Notes: generated by a model from the sequence alone, not told the origin. Numbered from the stretch's first letter, positions 26,701 to 33,697 are shown. The stretch is DNA of 34,046 nucleotides from Myxococcales bacterium (GCA_030681895.1 JAUXRI010000082.1:1-34046); one strand, 5' to 3'. Made by a program: numbers and translations.

Positions 26701-28095
26701 ATGCTTCGCCTCGTCCTGCCGCTCGCCACCTTCGCTCTCCTCACCGGCTGTCTGCGGAACGACCCCGTGCCCACGCTGCCAGAGGCGGTGGTCGGTCACT
26801 GCCGGTACACGAACCCGTTCGCGAAGCTCGAGGAGTGCCGCGACTACCTCGGTGAGTGGAGTGAGAAGCAGGCGAAGGATGACTGCGCCTCACAGCAACT
26901 CGAGGGCCAGAAGGCCGAGTTCGTGCTCGCGACGAAGTGCTCGTACCCGTCGATCCTCGGCTACTGCATTCTCGGCGGCGGCACGAAGTTCACGCGCATT
27001 CACCTGCCGGGCAGCGACGACACGAAGTGCGCGGGCTCCGAGCGCGGCTGTGAAGTCTTCGGCGGCGGCTTGTTCGACCCCGCGCCCATCTGCGGCGGCA
27101 AGGTGAGCGAAGGTGGCGGCACCGGCCTGCCGACGTACCAGCCGCCGGTGCTGTTCTGTAAGGACCCGATGCCGGGCGAAGCGGCGGGCAAGAGCGCCAA
27201 CGGTCAGGTCTGCACCTGGTCGATGATCAGCGGCGCCACCGAGCCGGGCCGCGACTTCGAGCAGTACTCGGACTGCAACATCGTGCGCACGCAGCGCCCC
27301 TATTACGGCGCGCCGACGAACATGAACGCGACCCGCGAAGACCCGCGCCTGAATGACCCCGCGTACAAGGCCGAGATCGACTGGATGAAGAAGGAGATCA
27401 CCGCGACGGCGTGCGTGTGCTGCCACAAGACGTCGGCTCCCAATGGCGCCTCGAACTGGCACGTCGACCAGCCCGGCAACTTCATCAACGGCTTCTACGA
27501 TCGCGGCCTCGCGATGGGCGCAGGGTGGATCAACACGGTGGGCTTCGGCGCCTACCCCGTGGAGCAGAACAACGGCTTCTCGCGCGCCACGCCGGATCGC
27601 CCTGACGACTCCATCTTCGTGACGACGGACCCTGCGCGCATGAAGCGCTTCTTCGAGGCTGAGCTCGCGTTCCGCGGCAAGACGAAGGCCGACTTCGCAG
27701 GCCAGGTGTACGGCGCCGGCCCGCTCGATGATCAGCGCTTCTACGTGCCGAAGGCGTGTGAGAACGGCGAAGGCGTCGACGAGGCCGGCACGCTGACGTG
27801 GATCGGTGGCCGTGCCCGCTACGTCTACGTGATGGAGAAAGACGCGAAGAGCCCGGGCGTCGCGCCGAACCTCGACATGCCTGCGGGCGTGGTGTGGCGC
27901 TTCGATGTCGCGCCGACCGAGAAGCAGGGCCTCGAGTCGGGTTCGGTCACCTACGGGAACACGCCGGCTGGAGCGGCTCAGCGCTTCCCTGCCGAGGGCT
28001 CACCCGCCGCGCTCGTCACGGGCCGCGAGTACTACCTGTACGTGCTCCAGGACGTCGCGTTCCCCGCCACGCGCTGCATCTTCACCAAGCGCTGA
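26701..28095 (+). CDS. Lipoprotein with a CXXCH heme-binding motif
   Basis: The ATG at 26701 has GGAG 5 bases upstream and starts a lipoprotein signal with lipobox LLTGC. The 464-residue product has an N-terminal Cys-containing module (GHCRYTNPFAKLEECRDYLGEW) of a type repeated in other myxobacterial lipoproteins. Near the middle lies C238-V-C-C241-H242, a formal CXXCH cytochrome c motif, within TACVCCHKTSAPNG. Methionines follow that could serve as a distal ligand. The rest is unrecognised (YYGAPTNMNATRED, TWIGGRARYVYVME). It may be a monoheme c-type protein of the envelope, but one CXXCH with an extra Cys could also bind another metal. The TetR-like gene lies just upstream. Confidence 0.75.
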   Translation: MLRLVLPLATFALLTGCLRNDPVPTLPEAVVGHCRYTNPFAKLEECRDYLGEWSEKQAKDDCASQQLEGQKAEFVLATKCSYPSILGYCILGGGTKFTRIHLPGSDDTKCAGSERGCEVFGGGLFDPAPICGGKVSEGGGTGLPTYQPPVLFCKDPMPGEAAGKSANGQVCTWSMISGATEPGRDFEQYSDCNIVRTQRPYYGAPTNMNATREDPRLNDPAYKAEIDWMKKEITATACVCCHKTSAPNGASNWHVDQPGNFINGFYDRGLAMGAGWINTVGFGAYPVEQNNGFSRATPDRPDDSIFVTTDPARMKRFFEAELAFRGKTKADFAGQVYGAGPLDDQRFYVPKACENGEGVDEAGTLTWIGGRARYVYVMEKDAKSPGVAPNLDMPAGVVWRFDVAPTEKQGLESGSVTYGNTPAGAAQRFPAEGSPAALVTGREYYLYVLQDVAFPATRCIFTKR

Positions 28096-28109
28096 CCTCG
28101 CGGTGCGAC

Positions 28110-28140
28110 CTCCCGCGCACGCTGGCGGGAGCTGCGTTTT
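28110..28140 (+). terminator. Rho-independent terminator after the CXXCH lipoprotein gene
   Basis: CTCCCGC and GCGGGAG form a perfect 7-bp stem (28110-28116 with 28125-28131) around an 8-base loop. TTTT at 28137-28140 follows after a 5-base gap. The position 14 bases after the stop codon fits a terminator. Confidence 0.55.
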
Positions 28141-28150
28141 CGACTCATCA

Positions 28151-28250
28151 GCGCCGCGCCTCAGCCCGAGTCACCCGGCGCCGCCCCTCATCCCGACTCG
28201 TCCGTCCGGCGCCGCCTCAGCCGATGCGTCTCTTCGGCGCCGATGACGAG
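28151..28250 (+). repeat. Degenerate GCGCCG-headed direct repeats
   Basis: GCGCCG recurs at 28151, 28178, 28209 and 28237, spaced 27, 31 and 28 bases. It is followed in the first three units by a C-rich CCTCAGCC or CCTCATCC block. The units fill the spacer between the terminator and the redoxin gene. There is no open frame with coding character here. Confidence 0.45.
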
Positions 28251-28288
28251 CGTCTCCCCCGTCGCGCGGAGGAGCGGGCACCGCATGC

Positions 28289-28294
28289 TACTGT
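28289..28294 (+). promoter_or_regulatory. -10-like hexamer 7 nt before the redoxin gene
   Basis: TACTGT fits TAnnnT and lies 7 nt before the GTG at 28302, which favours that GTG over the in-frame GTG at 28293. No -35 element is evident. Confidence 0.35.
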
Positions 28295-28301
28295 GCGCCT
28301 C

Positions 28302-28826
28302 GTGCGCCTGACCCTCCTCTTCTCCCTGCTGGGCCTCGCCTGCGCTCCGATGCCTCCGAAGCAGACGGCACCCACCGTCACCCCCCTCCCCGACTTCACG
28401 CTGCTGGACGTCAACCCCGCCTCCGCGACGTCGGGGCAGCAGGTCGGCCCGGTCACGCTCCGAGGGAAGGTGAGCGGCTGGTACTTCACGCACACGAGTT
28501 GAGGGTACTGCCGGGGCCAGGCTGGCCTCCTCCAGACCCTCCAGAACGAGCTCGAGGCTGAAGCGCCGGGAGCCGTGGTGCTGTTGTCCGTGAACGAAGC
28601 GGGCCTCGAGTCAGGCAACGAGGGCTTCGTGATGGGCAAGTCGATGCCGCTGTTGCAGGACACCACTGGCACGAACGCCTGGGCGCTCTGGCAGGTCGAG
28701 TACCGCGACGTCGTGGTGCTCGACGCGCAAGGCCGGCGCCGGAGCGTGCAGAACCTCACCACGAACGATCTCTCGGTCACCGCCAACTTCGCGGCCCTCA
28801 AGCAGGCGCTGCTCGACGCCCGGTGA
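28302..28826 (+). CDS. Probable selenocysteine-containing redoxin lipoprotein (in-frame TGA)
   Basis: The frame from the GTG at 28302 runs to 28826 through one TGA at 28500-28502. Before it the protein has a lipoprotein signal (LGLAC, Cys14) and PDFTLLDVNPAS, a typical redoxin opening. WYFTHTS leads directly into the TGA, and GYCRGQAGLL follows. Reading TGA as Sec67 gives U-G-Y-C, i.e. the CxxC redox motif of a thioredoxin-fold protein with Sec at the attacking position. The fold continues with VVLLSVNEAG, MPLLQDTTG, VVVLDAQGR and a final helix, giving 174 residues. The part after the TGA has no start of its own until GTG 28575, inside the fold. A hairpin resembling a bacterial SECIS starts at the TGA. 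The alternative is a Cys (TGC) mutated to stop. Other known redoxins act in periplasmic thiol or peroxide chemistry. Confidence 0.78.
28501..28541 (+). promoter_or_regulatory. Candidate bacterial SECIS hairpin at the in-frame TGA
   Basis: The hairpin is 41 nt and starts inside the TGA. GAGGGT (28501-28506) pairs with ACCCTC (28536-28541), then CTG (28508-28510) pairs with CAG (28533-28535). An upper 7-bp stem (28513-28519 with 28523-28529, one G-U) closes a GGC loop. Seventeen bases separate the TGA from the apical loop, and the loop begins GG. Both fit the general bacterial SECIS pattern of a nearby hairpin with G at the loop start. GC-rich DNA can form such hairpins by chance. Confidence 0.6.
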
Positions 28827-28890
28827 CACGTTCCGTCACTTGGGTCCCGCGGTGGGATGTGCTCAACCTCGCGTCCCCGTGTTGAACGTC

Positions 28891-29784
28891 ATGCTCACCC
28901 TCGCGCTGGCACAGGCGGCCAACCCGTACCTCGACGAGGCGAGGCAGTTGGCGCGTGAGCTGAAGTTCTCCGACGCGATCGGCCGGCTCCGCGTGGCGCG
29001 CCAGGTGCCCAACCTCGATCGAACTGAGCGCATCGAGGTGCTCGAGTTGCTGGCGAAGTGCCACGTGGCCGAAGGAGATCGGCCCGAGGCCGAGGCCGCC
29101 TTCTCGGAGCTGCTGTCGCTCGAGCCCGAACATGAGCTCGACCGCGAGTCGACATCGCCGAAGATCCTCACCGTGTTCGACGACGTGAAGCGCCAGCTGT
29201 TCCCCGATCAACGCGTCACCTTGATTGAAGAGGCGGCGCCGCCTGGCCGGTTCCGGGCGCGGGTGGTCGACCCGTTCAAGCGGGTCAGCGCCGTGCTGCT
29301 GATGGTGCGCACCGGCGACGGCCCGTGGGAGGCGAAACCGGTGACGCTCGAGGCGCGCAGGCTCGACGTGGCCACGCCGCTCGCGCCCACCCTGACGGTG
29401 ACGTGGTACCTGCAGGCCACCGATGCCGCTGGAGCGCTGCTCGCCACCATCGGCTCCGCAGAAGCGCCCCGGGTCACCGAGCGGCCGACCAGCCCCGTCG
29501 TGAGCCCACCGCTCGCCCCCGATGAATCGCTCGCGCCCACGAAGGTCGCCGGCGTCGTGACGGGCATCGTCGCGCTCGTCGCGGTCGGCGTCGGCACCGG
29601 CCTCCAGCTCAATGCCCAGGCGCTCGAGCGCGCCGCACGCGACCCCTCACGCCCGCCGGGAGACTGGGCCGACACGGCTCGGACGACGCACGCCGAAGCA
29701 GTCGCTCGAGCCCAGTGGTCCATCGGCCTCTTCGCAACGGGAGGCGTGGCTGCGCTTTCGGCCACGGTCCTCTTCGCATGGTGA
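28891..29784 (+). CDS. TPR-like protein with C-terminal membrane segments
   Basis: The ATG at 28891 is preferred; the frame extends to a TTG at 28840. The 297-residue product begins with a short hydrophobic stretch ending AQAANP, which may be a cleaved signal. A helical repeat region like tetratricopeptide motifs follows (about 15-75: ARQLARELKFSDAIGRLRVAR, LELLAKCHVAEGDRPEAEAAFSELLSLEPEH). A beta region with Pro-rich linker comes next, then two hydrophobic segments (about 210-232 and 272-296). This layout is frequent in myxobacterial envelope proteins of unknown role. Its stop overlaps the start of the next lipoprotein gene by 7 bases, so the two are coupled. Confidence 0.8.
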   Translation: MLTLALAQAANPYLDEARQLARELKFSDAIGRLRVARQVPNLDRTERIEVLELLAKCHVAEGDRPEAEAAFSELLSLEPEHELDRESTSPKILTVFDDVKRQLFPDQRVTLIEEAAPPGRFRARVVDPFKRVSAVLLMVRTGDGPWEAKPVTLEARRLDVATPLAPTLTVTWYLQATDAAGALLATIGSAEAPRVTERPTSPVVSPPLAPDESLAPTKVAGVVTGIVALVAVGVGTGLQLNAQALERAARDPSRPPGDWADTARTTHAEAVARAQWSIGLFATGGVAALSATVLFAW

Positions 29785-30611
29785 AACGACTCCACTTGCT
29801 GGCGCTGATGGCTGCGGCGTGTGTGCCGGGCCCGCTCGACGAGACGGGCAAGCAGTGCTCCGAGCTTCGGCCCTGCGGTGAAGGGTTCATCTGCGTCGAC
29901 GCCGTCTGTCAGGACGTCGCCTTCGACGCGGGCCTCGCGCCGGATGCCGGGGCCGACGCAGGGCCAGACGCTGGACTCGATGCCGGGCTCGACGCGGGCC
30001 GGGTCGATGCAGGCGTCGACGCAGGTGTCGTCGATGCGGGTCTCACCGATGCCGGCCGACTCGACGGTGGGCCGTCAGACGCAGGTCTCGACGCGGGGCC
30101 AGAGGATTCGGGGATTCCTGTCGACACGAACCTGCTCCTGAACCCGGGCTTCGAGTTGGCGACCGCCGATGGTGGGGCGCGCTCCTGGCGGGCCACGACC
30201 GGCGCGCTCGCGGCGGTCCCCCCGGGGCGCACGGGCCAGCGAGCAGGGCGGCTCACCGCGACGAGCACCAGCAGCCCGTCGATGCAGAGCGACCCCGTGA
30301 ACGTCACGACGTCCTTCGGCATGCTGTTCTGCAGCGAGGCGTGGGTCCGGCACGATGTCGATGGAGGGACCTCTTCGGTGACGATGACGATTCGCGACCG
30401 CTACGGCGACGGAGGCATCGACTCGAGCAACGGCTCGTCGACTCAACCGCCCCCTGGCCAGTGGCGGAGGATTCGCGAGCAGTGGCTGTCGTACGGCAAC
30501 TCCTCGGTCGACGTGCGCTTCACGACCAACCGGGTCGACAACACCAACTCGGTGCTCATCGACGACGTCCTCCTGTTCCGTTCGTCCAGTGCTTCCTGCG
30601 TCTACCCCTGA
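29778..30611 (+). CDS. Lipoprotein with Asp-Ala-Gly linker and carbohydrate-binding-like domain
   Basis: The ATG at 29778 overlaps the upstream stop and gives a lipoprotein signal with lipobox AAAC (Cys15); the GTG at 29781 is equally possible. The 277-residue product has a small Cys-rich part (CSELRPCGEGFICVDAVC). A linker of repeated DAG triplets follows, then a domain of about 160 residues opening NLLLNPGFELATADGG. That opening and the FCSEAWVRHD, WRRIREQWLSY and SVLIDDVLLF strands resemble carbohydrate-binding modules of the CBM4/9-like jelly-roll type. A surface glycan-binding role is inferred. The kinase gene begins 31 bases downstream. Confidence 0.8.
   Translation: MVKRLHLLALMAAACVPGPLDETGKQCSELRPCGEGFICVDAVCQDVAFDAGLAPDAGADAGPDAGLDAGLDAGRVDAGVDAGVVDAGLTDAGRLDGGPSDAGLDAGPEDSGIPVDTNLLLNPGFELATADGGARSWRATTGALAAVPPGRTGQRAGRLTATSTSSPSMQSDPVNVTTSFGMLFCSEAWVRHDVDGGTSSVTMTIRDRYGDGGIDSSNGSSTQPPPGQWRRIREQWLSYGNSSVDVRFTTNRVDNTNSVLIDDVLLFRSSSASCVYP
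29924..30103 (+). repeat. Asp-Ala-Gly codon repeats
   Basis: Tandem units such as GACGCAGGC encode DAG, GLDAG and VDAG over about 60 residues. Acidic DAG linkers of this kind are common between the lipid anchor and the folded domain of myxobacterial lipoproteins. Length variation by slippage is likely. Confidence 0.75.
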
Positions 30612-30629
30612 GCCACGAGGAGCCCGTGG

Positions 30630-30635
30630 TACCCT
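30630..30635 (+). promoter_or_regulatory. -10-like hexamer 7 nt before the kinase gene
   Basis: TACCCT fits TAnnnT and lies 7 nt before the GTG at 30643. GAGGAG at 30617-30622 is too far upstream for a normal ribosome site. Confidence 0.3.
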
Positions 30636-30642
30636 CGGGCCC

Positions 30643-32172
30643 GTGGAAAAGGCGGCCACCCAGAAGCATGGCTTCGAGCTCGTCAGGCGCCTCGCGTCTG
30701 GCGGCATGGGTGAAGTCTTCATCGCGAAGAAGACGGGCGCGGCCAACTTCGAGAAGCGCGTCGCGCTGAAGCTGCTGCTCCCTCACCTCACGGCGCTGCC
30801 AGAGTCGGTGAGGCGCTTTCACGCCGAGGCGCGGCTGGCCGCCCGAATGCACCACCCGAACATCGTCGAGATCTTCGACGTCGGTGAAGCCGAGGGCCGC
30901 CCCTTCATCGCGATGCAGCTCGTCGAAGGCGTGAGCCTGGGGCAGTACCTTCGGTACTCGGCCGAGCAACGCCTCACCACCCCGCTCCCCATCGTTCGCG
31001 CCATCACCTTGTCGGTGTGTGAAGCGCTCGCCTACGCGCACGAGCTGAAGGACGCGAAGGGCCAGCCGCTCAAGCTGGTGCACCGCGACGTCACGCCCTC
31101 GAACGTGCTGCTCTCGTACACGGGTGGCGTGCAGCTGACCGACTTCGGCATCGCGCGCGTAGGAGAAGCGGCGACCCGCGCAGGCGCGCTCCAGGGCAAA
31201 GCCGCCTACGTCGCGCCCGAGCAGCTGACGCACGAGGCGCCCGTCGACGCCCGCGCCGACCTCTACTCGGCCGCCGTCACCCTCTACGAGCTGCTCACCG
31301 GCACCAACCCGTTCCGTCGAGAGACCCAGGATCAGACGTTCGAGGCCGTCCTCAAGGGCGCTCCGCTGCCCATTCGCAAGGTGCGGCCCGACGTGTCGGC
31401 GCAGATGGAAGCCGCGCTGACGCGGGCCATGGCGAGGCAGCCCGGCCAGCGGTTCGCCGACGCGACCAGCTTTCGAAAGGCCTTCATCGACGGGCCGGTC
31501 GCGAGCGCGCCAGACCTCGCCGAGCACCTCGCGCTCGTCACGGCGCCCTTCCGCGCGCAGGTGTCGATGGTGGATGACGATGAAGGCCCCGGCACCATGT
31601 CGCAGGTGCTGCTGGTGACGCACAGCGTGTCGGCAGACCTCACGCCCGTCGCGTCGAGCCCCCGATGGCCGCTCGCGGTGGGCGTGCTGCTCGGGCTCGT
31701 TTTGCTCGTCGGCGTGGGCGCTGGCCTTCGGCGGGAGTCGCTGGCGCAGGAGCCACTCGTGCAAGGCGTCGTCACCTTCGAGGGAGCCAGCCCGACGCCA
31801 GGCGCCGAGCCCGCCCTCGCCGTGGAGCCGCTGGTGACGGTTGGAAAGCCCGTCGTCGAGCCAGGGCCTGAGCCGCGTCGGCCCGTCAGCCAGCCTTCGA
31901 GGCCGAGGGTGACGCGACCTGCGCCACCGCCGCCGACGCCCCCACCCGCTGCGCTGCGCATCGGCTACCTCGCGGCCGACGCAGTGCCGTGGGCCGACGT
32001 GCTGATCAACGGAGCGCGGGTCGACCGCACGCCCTTCTCGAAGTACCCGCTGCCGGTCGGCAGGCACCAGGTGACCTTCCGCGCGCCTGATGGGCGCACC
32101 CAGGCCAGATCGATCGCCATCACCGAGGGAGCCACGACGTCACTGCGTGTAGAGTTCTCGGCCAGCCGATGA
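30643..32172 (+). CDS. Hanks-type Ser/Thr protein kinase with transmembrane and PEGA-like C-terminus
   Basis: A 509-residue membrane kinase. The kinase domain (about 10-285) has the glycine loop LASGGMGEV (17-25, first Gly replaced by Ala), ATP Lys K43 in ALKLL, helix-C E62, catalytic HRDVTPSN (147-154), DFG (167-169) and APE (191-193), so it should be active. HRDVTPSN in place of HRDLKPxN is typical of myxobacterial kinases. A single membrane segment follows (about 342-362), then a Pro-rich outer linker and a PEGA-like beta domain (VLINGARVDRTPFSKYPLPVGRH). The GTG at 30643 gives the usual N-terminus; the upstream frame from 30589 lies within the previous gene. Its stop overlaps the sigma-54 activator start (ATGA). 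Confidence 0.93.
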   Translation: MEKAATQKHGFELVRRLASGGMGEVFIAKKTGAANFEKRVALKLLLPHLTALPESVRRFHAEARLAARMHHPNIVEIFDVGEAEGRPFIAMQLVEGVSLGQYLRYSAEQRLTTPLPIVRAITLSVCEALAYAHELKDAKGQPLKLVHRDVTPSNVLLSYTGGVQLTDFGIARVGEAATRAGALQGKAAYVAPEQLTHEAPVDARADLYSAAVTLYELLTGTNPFRRETQDQTFEAVLKGAPLPIRKVRPDVSAQMEAALTRAMARQPGQRFADATSFRKAFIDGPVASAPDLAEHLALVTAPFRAQVSMVDDDEGPGTMSQVLLVTHSVSADLTPVASSPRWPLAVGVLLGLVLLVGVGAGLRRESLAQEPLVQGVVTFEGASPTPGAEPALAVEPLVTVGKPVVEPGPEPRRPVSQPSRPRVTRPAPPPPTPPPAALRIGYLAADAVPWADVLINGARVDRTPFSKYPLPVGRHQVTFRAPDGRTQARSIAITEGATTSLRVEFSASR

Positions 32173-33455
32173 CCGACCCGCGCACCGACACCCTCGACCA
32201 GACCGCCGCGCCCTTTCGCCCGCTGCCGGTTCGTTTGCTCGTGCTCGCGGGGCCAGACCTCGGGAAGGAGTTCGTGCTCGAGCAGGGCACGGCGCTGGTG
32301 GGCTCGCATGCCGATTGTTCGCTGCAGCTGACCGACGGCGCGGTGTCGCGGCGGCACCTGTCGATCGAGCTGATGGGCGTGCGCGCGCGCGTGCGGGACT
32401 TGAGCTCGAAGAACGGCACCCGGTTTCAGGGCGCGAAGGTGGCCGTGCTCGACCTGCCGCTGGGCTCGGTGGTGGAGCTCGGCGCCACGCAGCTCGCGGT
32501 GCTGCCGAAGGTGAGCGCGACCGTCACGCCGCGAGACTCGCTGGGGCCGCTGTTGGGGCGCTCCGAGGTGATGCGGCGGTTGTTCTCGCAGCTCGAGCAG
32601 GTCGGCCCGACCGATGCGTCGGTGCTCCTTCACGGAGAGACGGGCACGGGCAAAGAGGCGTGCGCACGAACGCTCCACTTCTTGTCGGAGCGCGCGAAGA
32701 AGCCGTTCGTCACCTTCGACTGTGGCGCGGCGACGGGCGAGCTGGTGCAGGCGACGCTGTTCGGTCACGTGAAGGGCGCGTTCACCGGCGCGGTGAAGGA
32801 CTCGGGCGGCGTGGTGGACGCGGCGAACGGCGGCACGCTGATGTTGGACGAGGTGGCAGCGCTCCCGCTCGAGCTGCAGCCGCTGTTGTTGCGGGTGCTC
32901 GAGAGCGGCTCGTACCAGCGCGTCGGTGACACGAAGTCGCGCACGAGTGACTTCCGCCTCGTTGCGACGACGCAGCACGACCTGCCCTCGCGCGTGAAGG
33001 CCGGCGCGTTTCGGGCCGACCTCTATTACCGGCTCTCGGCCATCGTGCTCGAGGTGCCGTCGCTCAAGCAGCGGCTGGAAGATGTCGCGCCGCTCGCGCA
33101 GTCGTTCGCGAGGAACCAGCAGGCCGACGCGGTGCTGTCGCCGAGCGCGCTGGCGGCGCTGTCGGCGTGGCAGTGGCCGGGCAACGTGCGCGAGCTGAAG
33201 AACGTGGTCGAACGAATCCTCGCGCTGGGTGAAGAGGCCGTGCTGCCCCGCCCGCCCGACGCCGGCACTGGAGAGGACTTTCACGTCGCCCGGGAGCGCG
33301 CCTTGGCGGCGTTCGAGCGCAGCTACCTCGAGGCGCTGTTGACGCGGCACCAGGGCTCGGCCGCGGCAGCAGCCCGCGAGGCCGGCATCGCCCGCAGCTA
33401 CCTGTACAAGATGCTGGAACAGCACGGCGTCGACCCGGCGAAGTTCCGGAGCTGA
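32169..33455 (+). CDS. FHA-domain sigma-54-dependent transcriptional activator (bEBP)
   Basis: A 428-residue regulator. An N-terminal FHA domain (about 22-112) has GSHADC (45-50), SRRH (60-63) and NGT (82-84), the phosphothreonine-binding signature. The AAA+ domain follows, with Walker A GETGTGKE (156-163), the sigma-54 contact loop GAFTGA (203-208) and Walker B GGTLMLDEVA (221-230). A Fis-type helix-turn-helix lies at the C-terminus (about 385-425: GSAAAAAREAGIARSYLYKML). FHA-bEBPs of this type are abundant in myxobacteria and are thought to sense Ser/Thr kinase phosphorylation. The ATG overlaps the kinase stop by four bases, so the kinase is the natural upstream partner. Target genes are unknown. 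Confidence 0.95.
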   Translation: MTDPRTDTLDQTAAPFRPLPVRLLVLAGPDLGKEFVLEQGTALVGSHADCSLQLTDGAVSRRHLSIELMGVRARVRDLSSKNGTRFQGAKVAVLDLPLGSVVELGATQLAVLPKVSATVTPRDSLGPLLGRSEVMRRLFSQLEQVGPTDASVLLHGETGTGKEACARTLHFLSERAKKPFVTFDCGAATGELVQATLFGHVKGAFTGAVKDSGGVVDAANGGTLMLDEVAALPLELQPLLLRVLESGSYQRVGDTKSRTSDFRLVATTQHDLPSRVKAGAFRADLYYRLSAIVLEVPSLKQRLEDVAPLAQSFARNQQADAVLSPSALAALSAWQWPGNVRELKNVVERILALGEEAVLPRPPDAGTGEDFHVARERALAAFERSYLEALLTRHQGSAAAAAREAGIARSYLYKMLEQHGVDPAKFRS

Positions 33456-33505
33456 TCAACTCGTCAGCCACCGGGCCTCTCAGACGTCGACGAAGTGCTT
33501 GACGT

Positions 33506-33521
33506 CCCGTGAGGTCACGGG
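33506..33521. promoter_or_regulatory. 16-bp palindrome upstream of tRNA-Phe
   Basis: CCCGTGA-GG-TCACGGG is a perfect inverted repeat with a 2-base centre. It begins one base after TTGACG (33499-33504), a -35-like hexamer that could belong to the tRNA promoter. The short centre favours a protein-binding site over a hairpin. No convincing -10 was found at the expected distance. Confidence 0.4.
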
Positions 33522-33522
33522 C

Positions 33523-33540
33523 AGAAGCGCCAACGCTTTT
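33523..33540 (+). terminator. Small hairpin with T-run after the activator gene
   Basis: AGAAGCG and CGCTTTT pair over 7 bp (one G-U) around CCAA, with the T-run inside the 3' arm. It could end the kinase/activator transcript or be a feature of the tRNA leader. Confidence 0.35.
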
Positions 33541-33553
33541 CGTTGCTGATCAC

Positions 33554-33626
33554 GCCCAAGTAGCTCAGTTGGTAGAGCAGGGGATTGAAAATCCCCGTGT
33601 CGCTGGTTCGATTCCGGCCTTGGGCA
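33554..33626 (+). tRNA. tRNA-Phe (anticodon GAA)
   Basis: A complete 73-nt cloverleaf. The acceptor stem is GCCCAAG/CTTGGGC, the D-stem GCTC/GAGC, the anticodon stem GGGGA/TCCCC with loop TTGAAAA (GAA at 33587-33589), and the T-stem GCTGG/CCGGC with loop TTCGATT. Discriminator is A. CCA is not encoded and must be added. The A36-A37-A38 run marks it as a likely substrate for MiaA, MiaB and the MiaE encoded at 4665. Confidence 0.97.
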
Positions 33627-33697
33627 CTCGTTTCAAGCAGATAGCTCGTGGGTGTCGTCCACTGAGTCTGATGTTTGAGGCCGTTTTCGCTCCCGTC

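Noticed and set aside
28575..28826. Separate short gene after the in-frame TGA
   Set aside because: The GTG lies in the middle of the thioredoxin fold with no ribosome site, and the sequence continues the upstream frame. It is part of the redoxin gene.
30613..30640. Two mutually exclusive short hairpins before the kinase start
   Set aside because: The stems are only 5 bp in very GC-rich sequence. Such overlaps are expected by chance.
30556..32067. 503-codon minus-strand open frame opposite the kinase
   Set aside because: The plus-strand kinase motifs are complete. The antisense product is Arg/Leu/Val-rich shadow sequence.
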